DNA of 64,000 bases from Thermovibrio sp. (GTDB lineage: Bacteria; Aquificota; Aquificia; Desulfurobacteriales; Desulfurobacteriaceae), in contig WFYG01000039.1 of NCBI GenBank assembly GCA_015490195.1, positions 1 to 64,000 on the forward strand, given 5' to 3'. The notes beneath the pieces were generated by a model. That model was given only the letters and a program-made list of their open reading frames with translations, ran no database searches and was not told the DNA's origin. Of this stretch, positions 19,793 through 27,740 are shown piece by piece (position 1 is the stretch's first letter; each line of letters starts with the position of its first letter). A program made the translations under genes and the position numbers.

Positions 19793-20812
19793 TTAATTTC
19801 TCCTTTTCAGTAAGTGATATATACAGGCGGAGATGAGGATAATTGAGGAGATAGTACTGACTACTCCTCTTGACTCCTCAACCCTCAAGAAGTTCCTCGG
19901 ATTCAGGCTAAAGTAATGGAACGTGTAGTCTATTAAAAGGCCAAAGAGAAGGCTTCCAAAAATAACTGTTAATAGGTAAACGATAGTTGCTCTCTTCCCT
20001 AAAGCCTCCTTCACAACTCCAATTGAGACGGCGTTTGTTGCAGGGCCTGCAGTTAAGAAGAGGAAAGCCGCTCCCGGGGGAGCTCCCGCCAGAATGAGAG
20101 ATGCCGCTATGGGAATGGAAGAGGTTGCACAGACATACATTGGAACGGCAATTAATAGGGCTGCCGTATAGCCAAAGAGAGAGCTTGAAAGGGCAGTTTT
20201 CAGGTAGTTTTCACCTAAAACAGTTATGAGAGCTCCAACGATTAAACCAACCAGCAGAGGTTTTGCAATGTCTGAGAGGATGTTCTTAAAGCCGTAGCGG
20301 AGAGCTCCCCAGGGTGAGAACTTCTTTTCTTTCTCCTCTGCCGGAACTGAACAGCTACAGCCGCAACACCCGCAGGTGGAAGTTTCAACCTTTTCTTCCC
20401 ATTTCAATGTGAAAAGGCCTACAACTCCTGCGACAACTGCAATAACTGTTGAGGCTACAACTCTAAGAACCGTAAAGAGCCAGCCGAAAACACCGTAGGT
20501 GACAAAAATTGAGTCCACTCCCGTTATTGGAGTTGCAATCGTAAACGCCAGAACTGCTCCGCTGTTTGCTCCCTTCTTCTTAAGTGCGCTTATGAACGGG
20601 ATAACGCTGCAGGAACAGAGAGGCAGGGGAATCCCAAAGAGAACAGCCTTGAAAACCGAAGAGAGTTTCTTCTCACCAAGGTGTTTTTTTATAAAGTCGT
20701 CCGGGAAAATCTCGTGGAGTAGCCCGGCAAGGAAGAGGCCTAATAGTAGGTAGAGGCTTATTGAGTTTGTAAATTCCCAGAAAGCCTTTAAAAACTGCAG
20801 TGCTAACTCCAA
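19793..20812 (-). CDS. Permease, PF03773/DUF318 (YraQ-like), Cys-rich
   Basis: 339-aa polytopic membrane protein with about eight helices. The repeated family motif FGIPLPLCSCSVIPF appears early and the second half contains VPMYVCATSSIPIAASL. The cytosolic middle loop carries a cysteine cluster TCGCCGCSCS, suited to binding a soft metal ion. Relatives are proposed Cu/Zn or arsenical exporters, and metal efflux is therefore likely but unproven. It is followed by the small hypothetical gene. Upstream lies a divergent U32 gene 81 bases away. Confidence 0.85.
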   Translation of the reverse strand: MELALQFLKAFWEFTNSISLYLLLGLFLAGLLHEIFPDDFIKKHLGEKKLSSVFKAVLFGIPLPLCSCSVIPFISALKKKGANSGAVLAFTIATPITGVDSIFVTYGVFGWLFTVLRVVASTVIAVVAGVVGLFTLKWEEKVETSTCGCCGCSCSVPAEEKEKKFSPWGALRYGFKNILSDIAKPLLVGLIVGALITVLGENYLKTALSSSLFGYTAALLIAVPMYVCATSSIPIAASLILAGAPPGAAFLFLTAGPATNAVSIGVVKEALGKRATIVYLLTVIFGSLLFGLLIDYTFHYFSLNPRNFLRVEESRGVVSTISSIILISACIYHLLKRRN

Positions 20813-20893
20813 AACGCCCTCTTTTTGAAAAAGGTTCTCAATAAGGTCTGTTAAGTCTAAATTTTAACAGTGAATTTTTGCAGAGGAGATACT

Positions 20894-22126
20894 ATGAGGA
20901 AACCTGAAGTTCTCTCGCCTGCCGGAAACCTTGAGAAGCTGAAGTTTGCCGTTGACTTTGGAGCAGATGCCGTTTACTTGGGCGGAAAGCTCTTTAACCT
21001 GAGGGCAAAGGCCGGAAACTTTACCATAGATGAGATGGCAGAAGGGATTGACTACGCCCACAGCAGGGGTGTTAAGGTCTACATAACGCTTAACGCTTTT
21101 GCAAGGAACTCAGACTTTAAGGCAGTAGAGGAGTTTGTTGACGCCGTTAAAACCCTCTCTCCCGATGCCTTTATCGTTTCCGATTTGGGAGTTCTTAAAA
21201 CGGTTAAAGAGAGAGCTCCCGAAATTGACGTCCACATCAGCACCCAGGCCAACACAACAAACTACAGGGCAGTTGAGGTTTATAAGTCTTTGGGAGCGAG
21301 CAGGGTTGTTCTTGCAAGGGAGCTTTCTATTCCTGAAATCAGGGAGATTAAAGAGAGAGTTCCCGACATGGAGCTTGAGGTCTTTGTCCACGGTGCTATG
21401 TGTATGGCCTACTCCGGAAGGTGTCTCCTTTCAAACTACCTCTCCCACAGGGAGAGCAACAAGGGAGCCTGTTCACAGAGCTGCCGCTGGAAGTACTACG
21501 TTGTTGAGGAGACAAGGCCGGGAGAGTTTTACCCGATAGAGGAAGACGAAAGCGGAACCTACATCTTCAACTCAAAAGACCTCTGTGCCCTGCCCGTTCT
21601 TGATGAGCTGATAGACGCCGGTGTTGATTCACTGAAAATTGAGGGTAGGGTTAAGTCTGCCTACTACGTTGCCGTTACAACAAGCGTTTACAGGAGGGCT
21701 GTTGATTTAATACTTTCCGATAGAGAGGCTTTCAGGAAAGAACTTCCTCATCTTTTAGAAGAGCTTGAGAAGGTGAGCCACAGGCCTTACACCCTCGGCT
21801 TTTTAAAGGGAGGGAACGAAGTTCTCCAGCACTACGAGACGAGCTCATACATCAGAAACTATAAGTTCTTAGGAATTTTCAAAAACGGCCTCTGGCAGGT
21901 AAGGAACAAAGTTAGAGTTGGCGATGAGGTTGAAATCTTCACTCCTTCTGCGGAGTGTTTAAGGCTGAAAGTTCAGGGAATAAGAGTTTTAAAGAAGGGT
22001 AAGCCTGTTGATTCAGATTCGGCAAATCCCAACCAGCAGGCCGTAATCTCGTTTGACAGAGAGGTAGAGATTCCGGAGAAGGCAATCCTTAGACGGAAAG
22101 AAGTTACCGAACCTGTAGCGGTTTAA
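20894..22126 (+). CDS. U32 family peptidase-like protein (TrhP/YegQ-type)
   Basis: 410 aa. The U32 signature is EVFVHGAMCMAYSGRCLLS, followed by SQSCRW, which provides further cysteines of the family's presumed Fe-S site. The N-terminus PEVLSPAGNLEKLKFAVDFGADAVYLGG is typical of TrhP/RlhA-like proteins involved in prephenate-dependent RNA hydroxylation rather than proteolysis. Which RNA is modified cannot be told. The longer frame back to 20870 is rejected because the ATG at 20894 has GAGGAG at good distance. A hairpin at its end separates it from a convergent gene. Confidence 0.88.
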   Translation: MRKPEVLSPAGNLEKLKFAVDFGADAVYLGGKLFNLRAKAGNFTIDEMAEGIDYAHSRGVKVYITLNAFARNSDFKAVEEFVDAVKTLSPDAFIVSDLGVLKTVKERAPEIDVHISTQANTTNYRAVEVYKSLGASRVVLARELSIPEIREIKERVPDMELEVFVHGAMCMAYSGRCLLSNYLSHRESNKGACSQSCRWKYYVVEETRPGEFYPIEEDESGTYIFNSKDLCALPVLDELIDAGVDSLKIEGRVKSAYYVAVTTSVYRRAVDLILSDREAFRKELPHLLEELEKVSHRPYTLGFLKGGNEVLQHYETSSYIRNYKFLGIFKNGLWQVRNKVRVGDEVEIFTPSAECLRLKVQGIRVLKKGKPVDSDSANPNQQAVISFDREVEIPEKAILRRKEVTEPVAV

Positions 22127-22127
22127 A

Positions 22128-22146
22128 GGGAGGGGAGCTCCCTCCC
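22128..22146. terminator. Hairpin between convergent U32 and zinc-ribbon genes
   Basis: Stem GGGAGGG (22128-22134), loop GAGCT, stem CCCTCCC (22140-22146). It fills the gap between two convergent stops and can terminate both. No strong T-tract follows on either strand. It contains the recurring GGAGCTCC octamer. Confidence 0.5.
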
Positions 22147-22148
22147 GA

Positions 22149-22433
22149 TTACCACCAGCGGCAGAATCTTCTACCGCGTCCGCGACCAAACCAGCCTCTA
22201 CCACGGCCCCAGCCGCCTCCACGGCCAAATCCAAACCAGCCTCTACCGGCTCCTGCTCCTGCGCCAGCTCCTCTCCTGAATCCCCAGCCCTGTCCTGCTG
22301 GAACGTCAACCCTTACAACGTTTTCGCTTCCGCACTTAGGGCAGGTTACCATCCAGCGGGGCTTCCCAAAGGGAACTTCAAACTCCTCTCCGCAGTCTAA
22401 ACACTTGAACTTTCTTTTCGGGATTACTTCCAT
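22149..22433 (-). CDS. Zinc-ribbon small protein with RG/W-rich tail
   Basis: 94 aa. The first half is a zinc ribbon with CLDC and CPKC pairs spaced as in rubredoxin-like/FmdB-type knuckles (FKCLDCGEEF...VTCPKCGSENV). The second half is almost only Gly, Arg, Ala, Trp and Phe (GRGWFGFGRGGG...). Such tails occur on small DUF5320-type proteins next to NifX/NifB-like and MinD-ferredoxin genes, as here. Start ATG at 22433 has AGGAGG upstream, so the longer GTG reading is rejected. It diverges from the NifX-like gene. Function unknown; metal or RNA binding are both possible. Confidence 0.8.
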   Translation of the reverse strand: MEVIPKRKFKCLDCGEEFEVPFGKPRWMVTCPKCGSENVVRVDVPAGQGWGFRRGAGAGAGAGRGWFGFGRGGGWGRGRGWFGRGRGRRFCRWW

Positions 22434-22465
22434 AGTTAGCACCTCCTAATTAAGGTTCCGATTAA

Positions 22466-22495
22466 AATCTAAATCTCTGGTTTGTGCGGTGTCAA
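22466..22495 (-). promoter_or_regulatory. Sigma-70-like promoter for the zinc-ribbon gene
   Basis: Reverse strand: consensus -35 TTGACA (22495-22490), 18-base spacer, -10 TAGATT (22471-22466). It lies 33 bases upstream of the zinc-ribbon start. No comparable pair is seen for the divergent NifX-like gene. Confidence 0.45.
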
Positions 22496-22573
22496 GTGTG
22501 GCGCAGAAAAATGTTTACACTATATTGTTAGTAATAGCGAATTCTGTTCTAAACTGCTAAAGGGGAGGTGGAG

Positions 22574-22891
22574 ATGAGGATAGCGATACCTGTAGAGGAG
22601 AACAGGGGAATTGACTCTCCGGTTTGTGAACACTTTGGGAGAACTCCCTATTTCGCCGTTGTTGAAATCGGTGAAACTGGAGTTTCCGTTGAAGTAAGGG
22701 AGAACCCTCTCCTTGAACATGCAGAAGGGGCACTGCCGGAGCTCCTCAAGAGCTGGGGAGTTGACAAAATCGTTGCTTCAAGAATGGGACAGAAGGCACA
22801 GCTCTTTTTCAACCAGTTTGGAGTTGACGTTGTTTTAGGTGCTTCAGGAACAGTTAGAGACGTTCTCAGAGAGCTTGGACTGGAGGTTTAA
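22574..22891 (+). CDS. NifX/NifB C-terminal-like (dinitrogenase Fe-Mo cofactor family) protein
   Basis: 105 aa of the NifX/NafY fold that in other systems carries Fe-S or Fe-Mo cofactor precursors. It opens with MRIAIPVEENRGIDSPVCEHFGRTPYFAVVE, the family signature, and ends in DVVLGASGTVRDVL. GGGGAGG upstream supports ATG at 22574. Its stop overlaps the MinD-like ATPase ATG by one base. No nitrogenase structural gene is in the window, so a role in Fe-S cluster handling for other enzymes, perhaps hydrogenases, is a reasonable guess. Confidence 0.87.
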   Translation: MRIAIPVEENRGIDSPVCEHFGRTPYFAVVEIGETGVSVEVRENPLLEHAEGALPELLKSWGVDKIVASRMGQKAQLFFNQFGVDVVLGASGTVRDVLRELGLEV

Positions 22892-23745
22892 TGAAGATAG
22901 CAGTTTCCGGTGGTAAAGGAGGAACCGGCAAATCAACTATCTCAACGAACCTTGCCGTTCTCTTTAAAAATTTTGCCCTTGTTGACCTTGACGTTGAAGC
23001 TCCCAACGACCACATACTCCTTGGGTTAGAGCTTAAAGAAGGGATTCCCGTTAATCAGTTTAAGCCGGTTTTCAACTACGAACTCTGCACCGGTTGTGGT
23101 CTCTGTAAAGAGGCCTGTAACGACAGTGCCATCATCATGAACAGGGAAGGTCGGCCGGTTCTCATTGAAGATCTGTGTACAGGCTGTAGGGCCTGCTATT
23201 TAATCTGTCCTGTTTCTGGAGCCATAGAGGAAGGCTTTAAAACGGTAGGTTACATCTACCACGCTGAAACGCCCTTCGGCTTTGACCTTGTTAGCGGTAG
23301 CCTTATTGAAGGAGAGGAGAGGACTTATAGAGTTGTTCTTGAGACGAAGCGCTATGCCCTTTCCCGTTTTGATGACGTGATAGTTGATACGGCGGCAGGT
23401 GCCGGAAATGCCGTTTATAAGTCTGTTGAAGGTGCAGACCTTGTTGTTGCGGTAACTGAGCCTACCTCCTTTGGGGCAAGGGATTTGAAAAAAATTCTGG
23501 AGATAACTTCCCTTGCCAACGTTAAAACGGTTATTGTCGTTAACAAGAGTGGAATAGGGAGCGAGAGTCAGATTGAGGAGCTCTCTAAAGAGTTCGGAGC
23601 TCCCATAATCGGCAAGGTTCCCTACAGCGAGGAGGTTATGAAGAGCTACTTTGAGGGGGTTCCCGTGGTTTTGAAAGATGTTCCGGAAGCAGAGGTTTTC
23701 CTCCAGATTAAGGAGAGGATAGAGGAGGTTTTAAGGTGCAGATAA
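22891..23745 (+). CDS. MinD-type P-loop ATPase with inserted 2[4Fe-4S] ferredoxin domain (A)
   Basis: 284 aa. Deviant Walker A GGKGGTGKST at the N-terminus, then, between residues about 65 and 115, two [4Fe-4S] motifs, ELCTGCGLCKEACN and DLCTGCRACYLICP. The ATPase fold resumes with DTAAGAGNAV and VTEPTSFGARDLKKIL. It is the MinD-superfamily class with ferredoxin insertion (COG1149-like), thought to move Fe-S clusters or electrons. It overlaps the NifX-like gene by one base and paralogue B by 10 bases, so the three form an operon. Exact partner unknown. Confidence 0.88.
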   Translation: MKIAVSGGKGGTGKSTISTNLAVLFKNFALVDLDVEAPNDHILLGLELKEGIPVNQFKPVFNYELCTGCGLCKEACNDSAIIMNREGRPVLIEDLCTGCRACYLICPVSGAIEEGFKTVGYIYHAETPFGFDLVSGSLIEGEERTYRVVLETKRYALSRFDDVIVDTAAGAGNAVYKSVEGADLVVAVTEPTSFGARDLKKILEITSLANVKTVIVVNKSGIGSESQIEELSKEFGAPIIGKVPYSEEVMKSYFEGVPVVLKDVPEAEVFLQIKERIEEVLRCR

Positions 23746-24608
23746 CTGTTGCAAGCGGTAAAGGTGGAGTTGGTAAGTCTTCAATTTCAGCTTCTCTCTC
23801 TTATCTTTTCAGCCGGACCTTTAAACTCGTTGCCGTTGATGCAGATGCGGACACTCCAAACCTTGAGATACTCCTCGGAGTTGAGGAGTGGGAAGGGAAA
23901 GAGCCTTTACCCGGTGAAAGGGTTGCCGTAATTGACACTGAAAAGTGTACCGGATGCGGAGTCTGTGCAGAGAACTGCCCTTACGAGTGTATTTACCCTG
24001 AAAACGGATACTTCAGGGTCAACGGGGTTCTCTGTGAAGGGTGCAACGTCTGTTCAATCGTCTGTCCAGAAGACGGTGTAATCTCCTTTAAACCTGCTGT
24101 TCCCGGTTATGTGAAGTTCGGTAAGACCTGTTTTGGATTTCCTCTGTTTACTGGGGAGCTCCTTCCAGGAAGGCCCAATTCTGGAAAGCTGGTCTTTAAG
24201 GCGAAACAGATGGCAAGGGAAGTTCCCTCAGATATTACAGTTGTTGACGCTGCTGCTGGTATAGGCTGTTCGGTTATAGCCAGCGTAAACGGGAGTGACC
24301 TTGTTTTAATTGTTGTTGAACCTACAAAAGCCTCCCTCTCAGATGCAGAAAGGCTCCTGAAACTTGTAGAACACTTTAATTTGAGAGCTGTTGCTGTTGT
24401 CAATAAGTTTGACATAAATAGAGAATTTTCACTTGAAGTGGAGAGGGTTTTAAAAAACAGAGGGGTGGAAACTATCGGATTTATTCCTTACGATAGGTCT
24501 GTTGTTGACGCCGTTGTTTCAGGAAGACCGCCGGTTGAGGTCTATCCGGACTCTCCATTCTCGGCGGCCTTAAGGGAAGTTGCGGAGAGGCTAAAGGAGT
24601 TCCTCTAA
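23736..24608 (+). CDS. MinD-type P-loop ATPase with inserted 2[4Fe-4S] ferredoxin domain (B)
   Basis: 290 aa paralogue of the preceding gene: Walker A SGKGGVGKSS, DADADTPNLE, then ferredoxin motifs EKCTGCGVCAENCP and LCEGCNVCSIVCPEDGV, and later DAAAGIGCSVIAS and VVEPTKASLSDAERLL. The pair probably forms a heterodimer, because MinD ATPases act as dimers and the genes overlap (inference). The 3' end overlaps the convergent NifX-like gene by 18 bases. No membrane-targeting helix is evident, so it is soluble. Confidence 0.88.
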   Translation: MQITVASGKGGVGKSSISASLSYLFSRTFKLVAVDADADTPNLEILLGVEEWEGKEPLPGERVAVIDTEKCTGCGVCAENCPYECIYPENGYFRVNGVLCEGCNVCSIVCPEDGVISFKPAVPGYVKFGKTCFGFPLFTGELLPGRPNSGKLVFKAKQMAREVPSDITVVDAAAGIGCSVIASVNGSDLVLIVVEPTKASLSDAERLLKLVEHFNLRAVAVVNKFDINREFSLEVERVLKNRGVETIGFIPYDRSVVDAVVSGRPPVEVYPDSPFSAALREVAERLKEFL

Positions 24609-24884
24609 CTTCTCAACGTTCTTTACTTCTATTCCTACTCCTGCAACCTCAAGGGCTGATGTTGCGTTTGGTCCAGGGTTCTTCTTCACAACAACTCTGT
24701 CAACGTTCAGGTCAACGGCAAACTGTGCTGCCTTAACTCCTGCTCCTCCTTTTGCCGAGGCTCCGGGGTTTTCGTAGAAACTTACCTCTCCGTTCTCAAT
24801 AACTGCAAAGTAGGGAGCTTTGCCAAACTCAGAGTATACCTTTGCGTTCCTGCTCTTTTCATCTACCGGAACTAAAACTCTCAT
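24591..24884 (-). CDS. NifX/NifB-like protein, second copy
   Basis: 97 aa of the same fold as the protein encoded at 22574. The order is RVLVPVDEKSRNAKVYSEFGKAPYFAVIE, then a Gly/Ala-rich turn and VVVKKNPGPNATSALEVAGVGIEV. It belongs to the hydrogenase operon: the start lies 26 bases inside the maturation protease gene. A second NifX-like protein attached to a hydrogenase operon, facing a NifX-MinD operon, strengthens the case that both act in hydrogenase or Fe-S maturation. No catalytic residue is known in the family. Confidence 0.85.
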   Translation of the reverse strand: MRVLVPVDEKSRNAKVYSEFGKAPYFAVIENGEVSFYENPGASAKGGAGVKAAQFAVDLNVDRVVVKKNPGPNATSALEVAGVGIEVKNVEKLEELL

Positions 24885-25323
24885 CTTCTCCTCCTTTAAT
24901 GAAATTTTTAACTTCCCTTAAGAGTTTGGGAAGGGCTTTTTCAACTTCTGGTGAGAGCTCCCTCTTAAACGTTGTTAAATCTTTTGCCTCCACTCCAAAT
25001 AGAAGTAACTCCTCTGGCATCTCCTCCGGGTAGAGTATATAGCCTAAACTAATGGAGTCTGAAATTGAGAGGGTGTGGGTGGAGCTTTTTGGGTAGCTCT
25101 TTATCTCTTTCAGGTTGAAAGTCAAAAAGGTTCCCGGTTTCTCTCCCGTTTTAACTGCGTCTATAACGGCAACTCTCCGTTTTCCCAGAATAACTCTTAA
25201 AAAGTCGGTTCCCGGGGAGAGGAGGTGAATGGCAGGGAGCTCTCTGCAGAGCTCCCTCACAGCTCTATATCCCAGTCCATCGTCTGAGAAGTAAGGGTTT
25301 CCCAGGCCTACAACGAGCATCAA
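24859..25323 (-). CDS. [NiFe] hydrogenase maturation endopeptidase
   Basis: 154-aa HycI/HupD-family protease that clips the C-terminal tail of a large subunit after Ni insertion. The N-terminus LVVGLGNPYFSDDGLGYRAV carries the conserved Asn and the Ni-contacting acidic residue (GN...DDG). A second acidic site follows in VAVIDAVKTG, and the third ligand is the His in STHTLSISD. It directly follows mvhA with a 4-base overlap, so its natural substrate is that subunit, whose predicted cleavage tail is 26 residues. Whether it also processes HydA is unknown. Confidence 0.92.
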   Translation of the reverse strand: MMLVVGLGNPYFSDDGLGYRAVRELCRELPAIHLLSPGTDFLRVILGKRRVAVIDAVKTGEKPGTFLTFNLKEIKSYPKSSTHTLSISDSISLGYILYPEEMPEELLLFGVEAKDLTTFKRELSPEVEKALPKLLREVKNFIKGGEDESFSSGR

Positions 25324-26780
25324 AAGTTCCTTATACTCTTTATCAGCTTTCCTTCGTGGGAGTAGATGTTGAGCTCAAAGGGGTTGTGCCCGGGGAATGC
25401 GTGGGTTGCACAGGCAAGGCAGAGGTCGTATGGTCTGTGTGCCATCTCTATAAGGTTGAGTTTTGATTCGTCGTAGTTTCCATCGTTCAGGAAGAACTTG
25501 GCTGCCTTTTTAACGGCCATCTGAATAGAGCCGTTGTTGAACGTTGTTGGAACTACCATGTTTGCGTCGGTTACCATTCCATTTTCGTCTGTCCAGTAGT
25601 GGTGTATGAGAGTTCCTCTGGGGGCTTCAATGATTCCTACTCCCTCTCCGGATACCTCTCCAACCGGGTTGCAGGTATTTGGATTTGTAATTTCAGGGTC
25701 TTGAGAGAGTTCTTTTACGATTTCGGCGTGGTTCAGTATCTCAATTGCCCTTGCCCAGTGGTAGGCGAAGATGTTGTAGATAGGCTTTCCGCCGAAGAAC
25801 TCAACCATCTCCTCGTAGGCCTTCTGTGCCAGAGGAGTTGAGTACCCTTCTGATACGTTGAGCCTTGCAAGTGGTCCTACGCTGCAGAACGGTGTTCCTT
25901 TACCGTCAACAAACCCTTTCCAGCCTACCGATTTCAGATAAGGGAACTTTGCGTAGCTCCAGGGAATTGTTCTCTCTGCAAAGTAGTTCAGGTAGTCCTT
26001 CCCTTCAAACTCTCCTATTCTGTTTCCTTCAGGGTCTATTATTACCTTTGTTCCTTCGTAGTAGGCGATTTTTCCCTTCTCATCAACAGTTCCCATGTAG
26101 TTTGTTACAACGTTGAAGTTTTCGTTTTTCAGGAGCTTTGAATACTCAGGGTTTTTGACCACAACTTCTTTAAAGAGCTCTACGCTCTGTTTTCCAAGCT
26201 CTAAACAGTCGTCTGCAAGTTTTTGAATCTCCCTTACTTCATCTTCAGAGAGGCTCTTAGACCAGCCTCCGGGAACGGATGCCGCCGGGTGGGCCGTTTT
26301 CCCTCCCAGTATCTCAACTATCCTTGCGGCAGAAAACCGTTTCTGGAGAACGTCTTTAACGAAATCCTTTCCAACAATTTCAGTAACTCCTAAGATGTTC
26401 CTCTTTTCAGATGGAGCCGTTGGGCCGCAGATGAAGTCGGAGAGTCCCATTGCGTAGAGTATCTCTGTGTGGTCTTCTATGTGGTGGGCTGAGAGGAGGA
26501 GCTCCCTCAACTTCTTTGCAACCGGCGGTGGTTCAACAGAGAAAACCTGGTCTCCTGCCTTTAGAGAGGCCATGAAGTGGACAGCTCTACACACTCCACA
26601 GATTGTGCTGGCTATCCTTGGAACTTCCTCTATAGGAACTCCCTCAACCATCTTCTCGTATCCCATGAACTCAACAACCTGGAAGAAGACCTCGTCAACT
26701 TTTCCCTTCTCATCAAGGAAAACGGTTATCTTTCCGTGGCCTTCAAGCCTTGTAATCGGTTCTATTACAAGTTTTTTCAT
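25320..26780 (-). CDS. mvhA: F420-non-reducing-type [NiFe] hydrogenase large subunit
   Basis: 486 aa catalytic subunit (group 3, MvhA/HdrA-linked). The N-terminal Ni ligands are C61 and C64 in STICGVCRAVH, the C-terminal pair C454 and C457 in DLCLACATH (Leu replaces the usual Pro before the first Cys). H460 precedes a 26-residue tail expected to be removed by the adjacent protease. RxxEGHG at the start is typical. Unlike HydA in this window, both Ni ligands at the C-terminus are cysteines. AGGAGG precedes the ATG. It is the third gene of the hdrA-mvhG-mvhA-protease-nifX operon. Confidence 0.93.
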   Translation of the reverse strand: MKKLVIEPITRLEGHGKITVFLDEKGKVDEVFFQVVEFMGYEKMVEGVPIEEVPRIASTICGVCRAVHFMASLKAGDQVFSVEPPPVAKKLRELLLSAHHIEDHTEILYAMGLSDFICGPTAPSEKRNILGVTEIVGKDFVKDVLQKRFSAARIVEILGGKTAHPAASVPGGWSKSLSEDEVREIQKLADDCLELGKQSVELFKEVVVKNPEYSKLLKNENFNVVTNYMGTVDEKGKIAYYEGTKVIIDPEGNRIGEFEGKDYLNYFAERTIPWSYAKFPYLKSVGWKGFVDGKGTPFCSVGPLARLNVSEGYSTPLAQKAYEEMVEFFGGKPIYNIFAYHWARAIEILNHAEIVKELSQDPEITNPNTCNPVGEVSGEGVGIIEAPRGTLIHHYWTDENGMVTDANMVVPTTFNNGSIQMAVKKAAKFFLNDGNYDESKLNLIEMAHRPYDLCLACATHAFPGHNPFELNIYSHEGKLIKSIRNF

Positions 26781-26789
26781 TTCTGCCTC

Positions 26790-27740
26790 CTAAAGTTTTG
26801 GTTTTATAAGTTTTGACTTGGGAAGGCTGTACCTGTAGAAGAGGCGAACCGGGTCTGGAATCTCCTTCAGGAGGCTCTTATCTGCAAGGGTAGTTGCCAC
26901 GGTGCTTATGGCTTTAACGGCAAAGTCTGTAACTCCCGGAATGGGGCCGCCGCATCCTCTACAGGGTGAGTTTGCCTTTAAACATGCAGCTCCACAGTCT
27001 CCCTGTGTTACAGGGCCTAAACAGAGGTATCCCGCTTCAAGGAGGCACATATCCTCAGGTGGTTTTTCTAACATTCTCTTAACTTTGCCGGGCTTTTTCT
27101 TTACTCCTCCGTGTCTTATGGGGTTTCTCGGGCAGACGTCACATACGGCAGTTCCCATTGTGAGCCAGCTTCCTCTGGGGGGAAGGTCGTTCTTAAGGAG
27201 CTTTTCAAGAACCCACTTAATGTGGTTGTAGTGGGGAGGGCATCCCCCTACGTAGTAGTCAACTTCAACTACCTGGTCTAAGGCCCTTGCAGGTTTGAGG
27301 GTGGGGAGCTCCAGCGGGTACTTCCCGTCAACAACGTATTCTGGTTGAGGGGTAACCTGTTCCGGGTTTTCAGTTGTAATAGTTTCAACGTAGGCCTTTT
27401 TAACTATCTCGTCGTGCTTAAAGAGGTTTACCAGTCCTTTAATTCCCCCTAAACTTGCGCAGATGCCGAAGGCTATGAGAGTTTTGCACTTTCTTCTCAT
27501 AACCTTTGCTATGTGTTCGTGCTCTGAGTTCCTTACGTTTCCCGTGAAGAAACCGATGTCTATTGAGCCGTCGGGTATATCCTCAAGGTCTTTGTATTTG
27601 CTGTCTATGAGGGTTGGAGCGAAAAAGACTAGGTCAACGTTTTCAAGGAAATCAACTAAACTCTTTGCCGTGTCAAGTAGGGATGTGTCGCACCCGGCAC
27701 AACCGCCTCCTAAGTAGTAGGCCATTTTAAGCTTCTGCAT
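26790..27740 (-). CDS. mvhG: F420-non-reducing-type [NiFe] hydrogenase small subunit
   Basis: 316-aa Fe-S subunit that carries electrons from MvhA. Proximal cluster ligands are in GGGCAGCDTSL (N-terminal), GICASLGG and GGCPP. Many further cysteines (CDVCPRNP, YLCLGPVTQGDCGAACLK, CRGCGGP) bind the medial and distal [4Fe-4S] clusters. The soluble C-terminus without membrane anchor fits group 3. It overlaps hdrA by 14 bases, and AAGGAGG precedes its ATG. Electrons are expected to pass to the MvhD-like domain at the end of HdrA. Confidence 0.93.
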   Translation of the reverse strand: MQKLKMAYYLGGGCAGCDTSLLDTAKSLVDFLENVDLVFFAPTLIDSKYKDLEDIPDGSIDIGFFTGNVRNSEHEHIAKVMRRKCKTLIAFGICASLGGIKGLVNLFKHDEIVKKAYVETITTENPEQVTPQPEYVVDGKYPLELPTLKPARALDQVVEVDYYVGGCPPHYNHIKWVLEKLLKNDLPPRGSWLTMGTAVCDVCPRNPIRHGGVKKKPGKVKRMLEKPPEDMCLLEAGYLCLGPVTQGDCGAACLKANSPCRGCGGPIPGVTDFAVKAISTVATTLADKSLLKEIPDPVRLFYRYSLPKSKLIKPKL

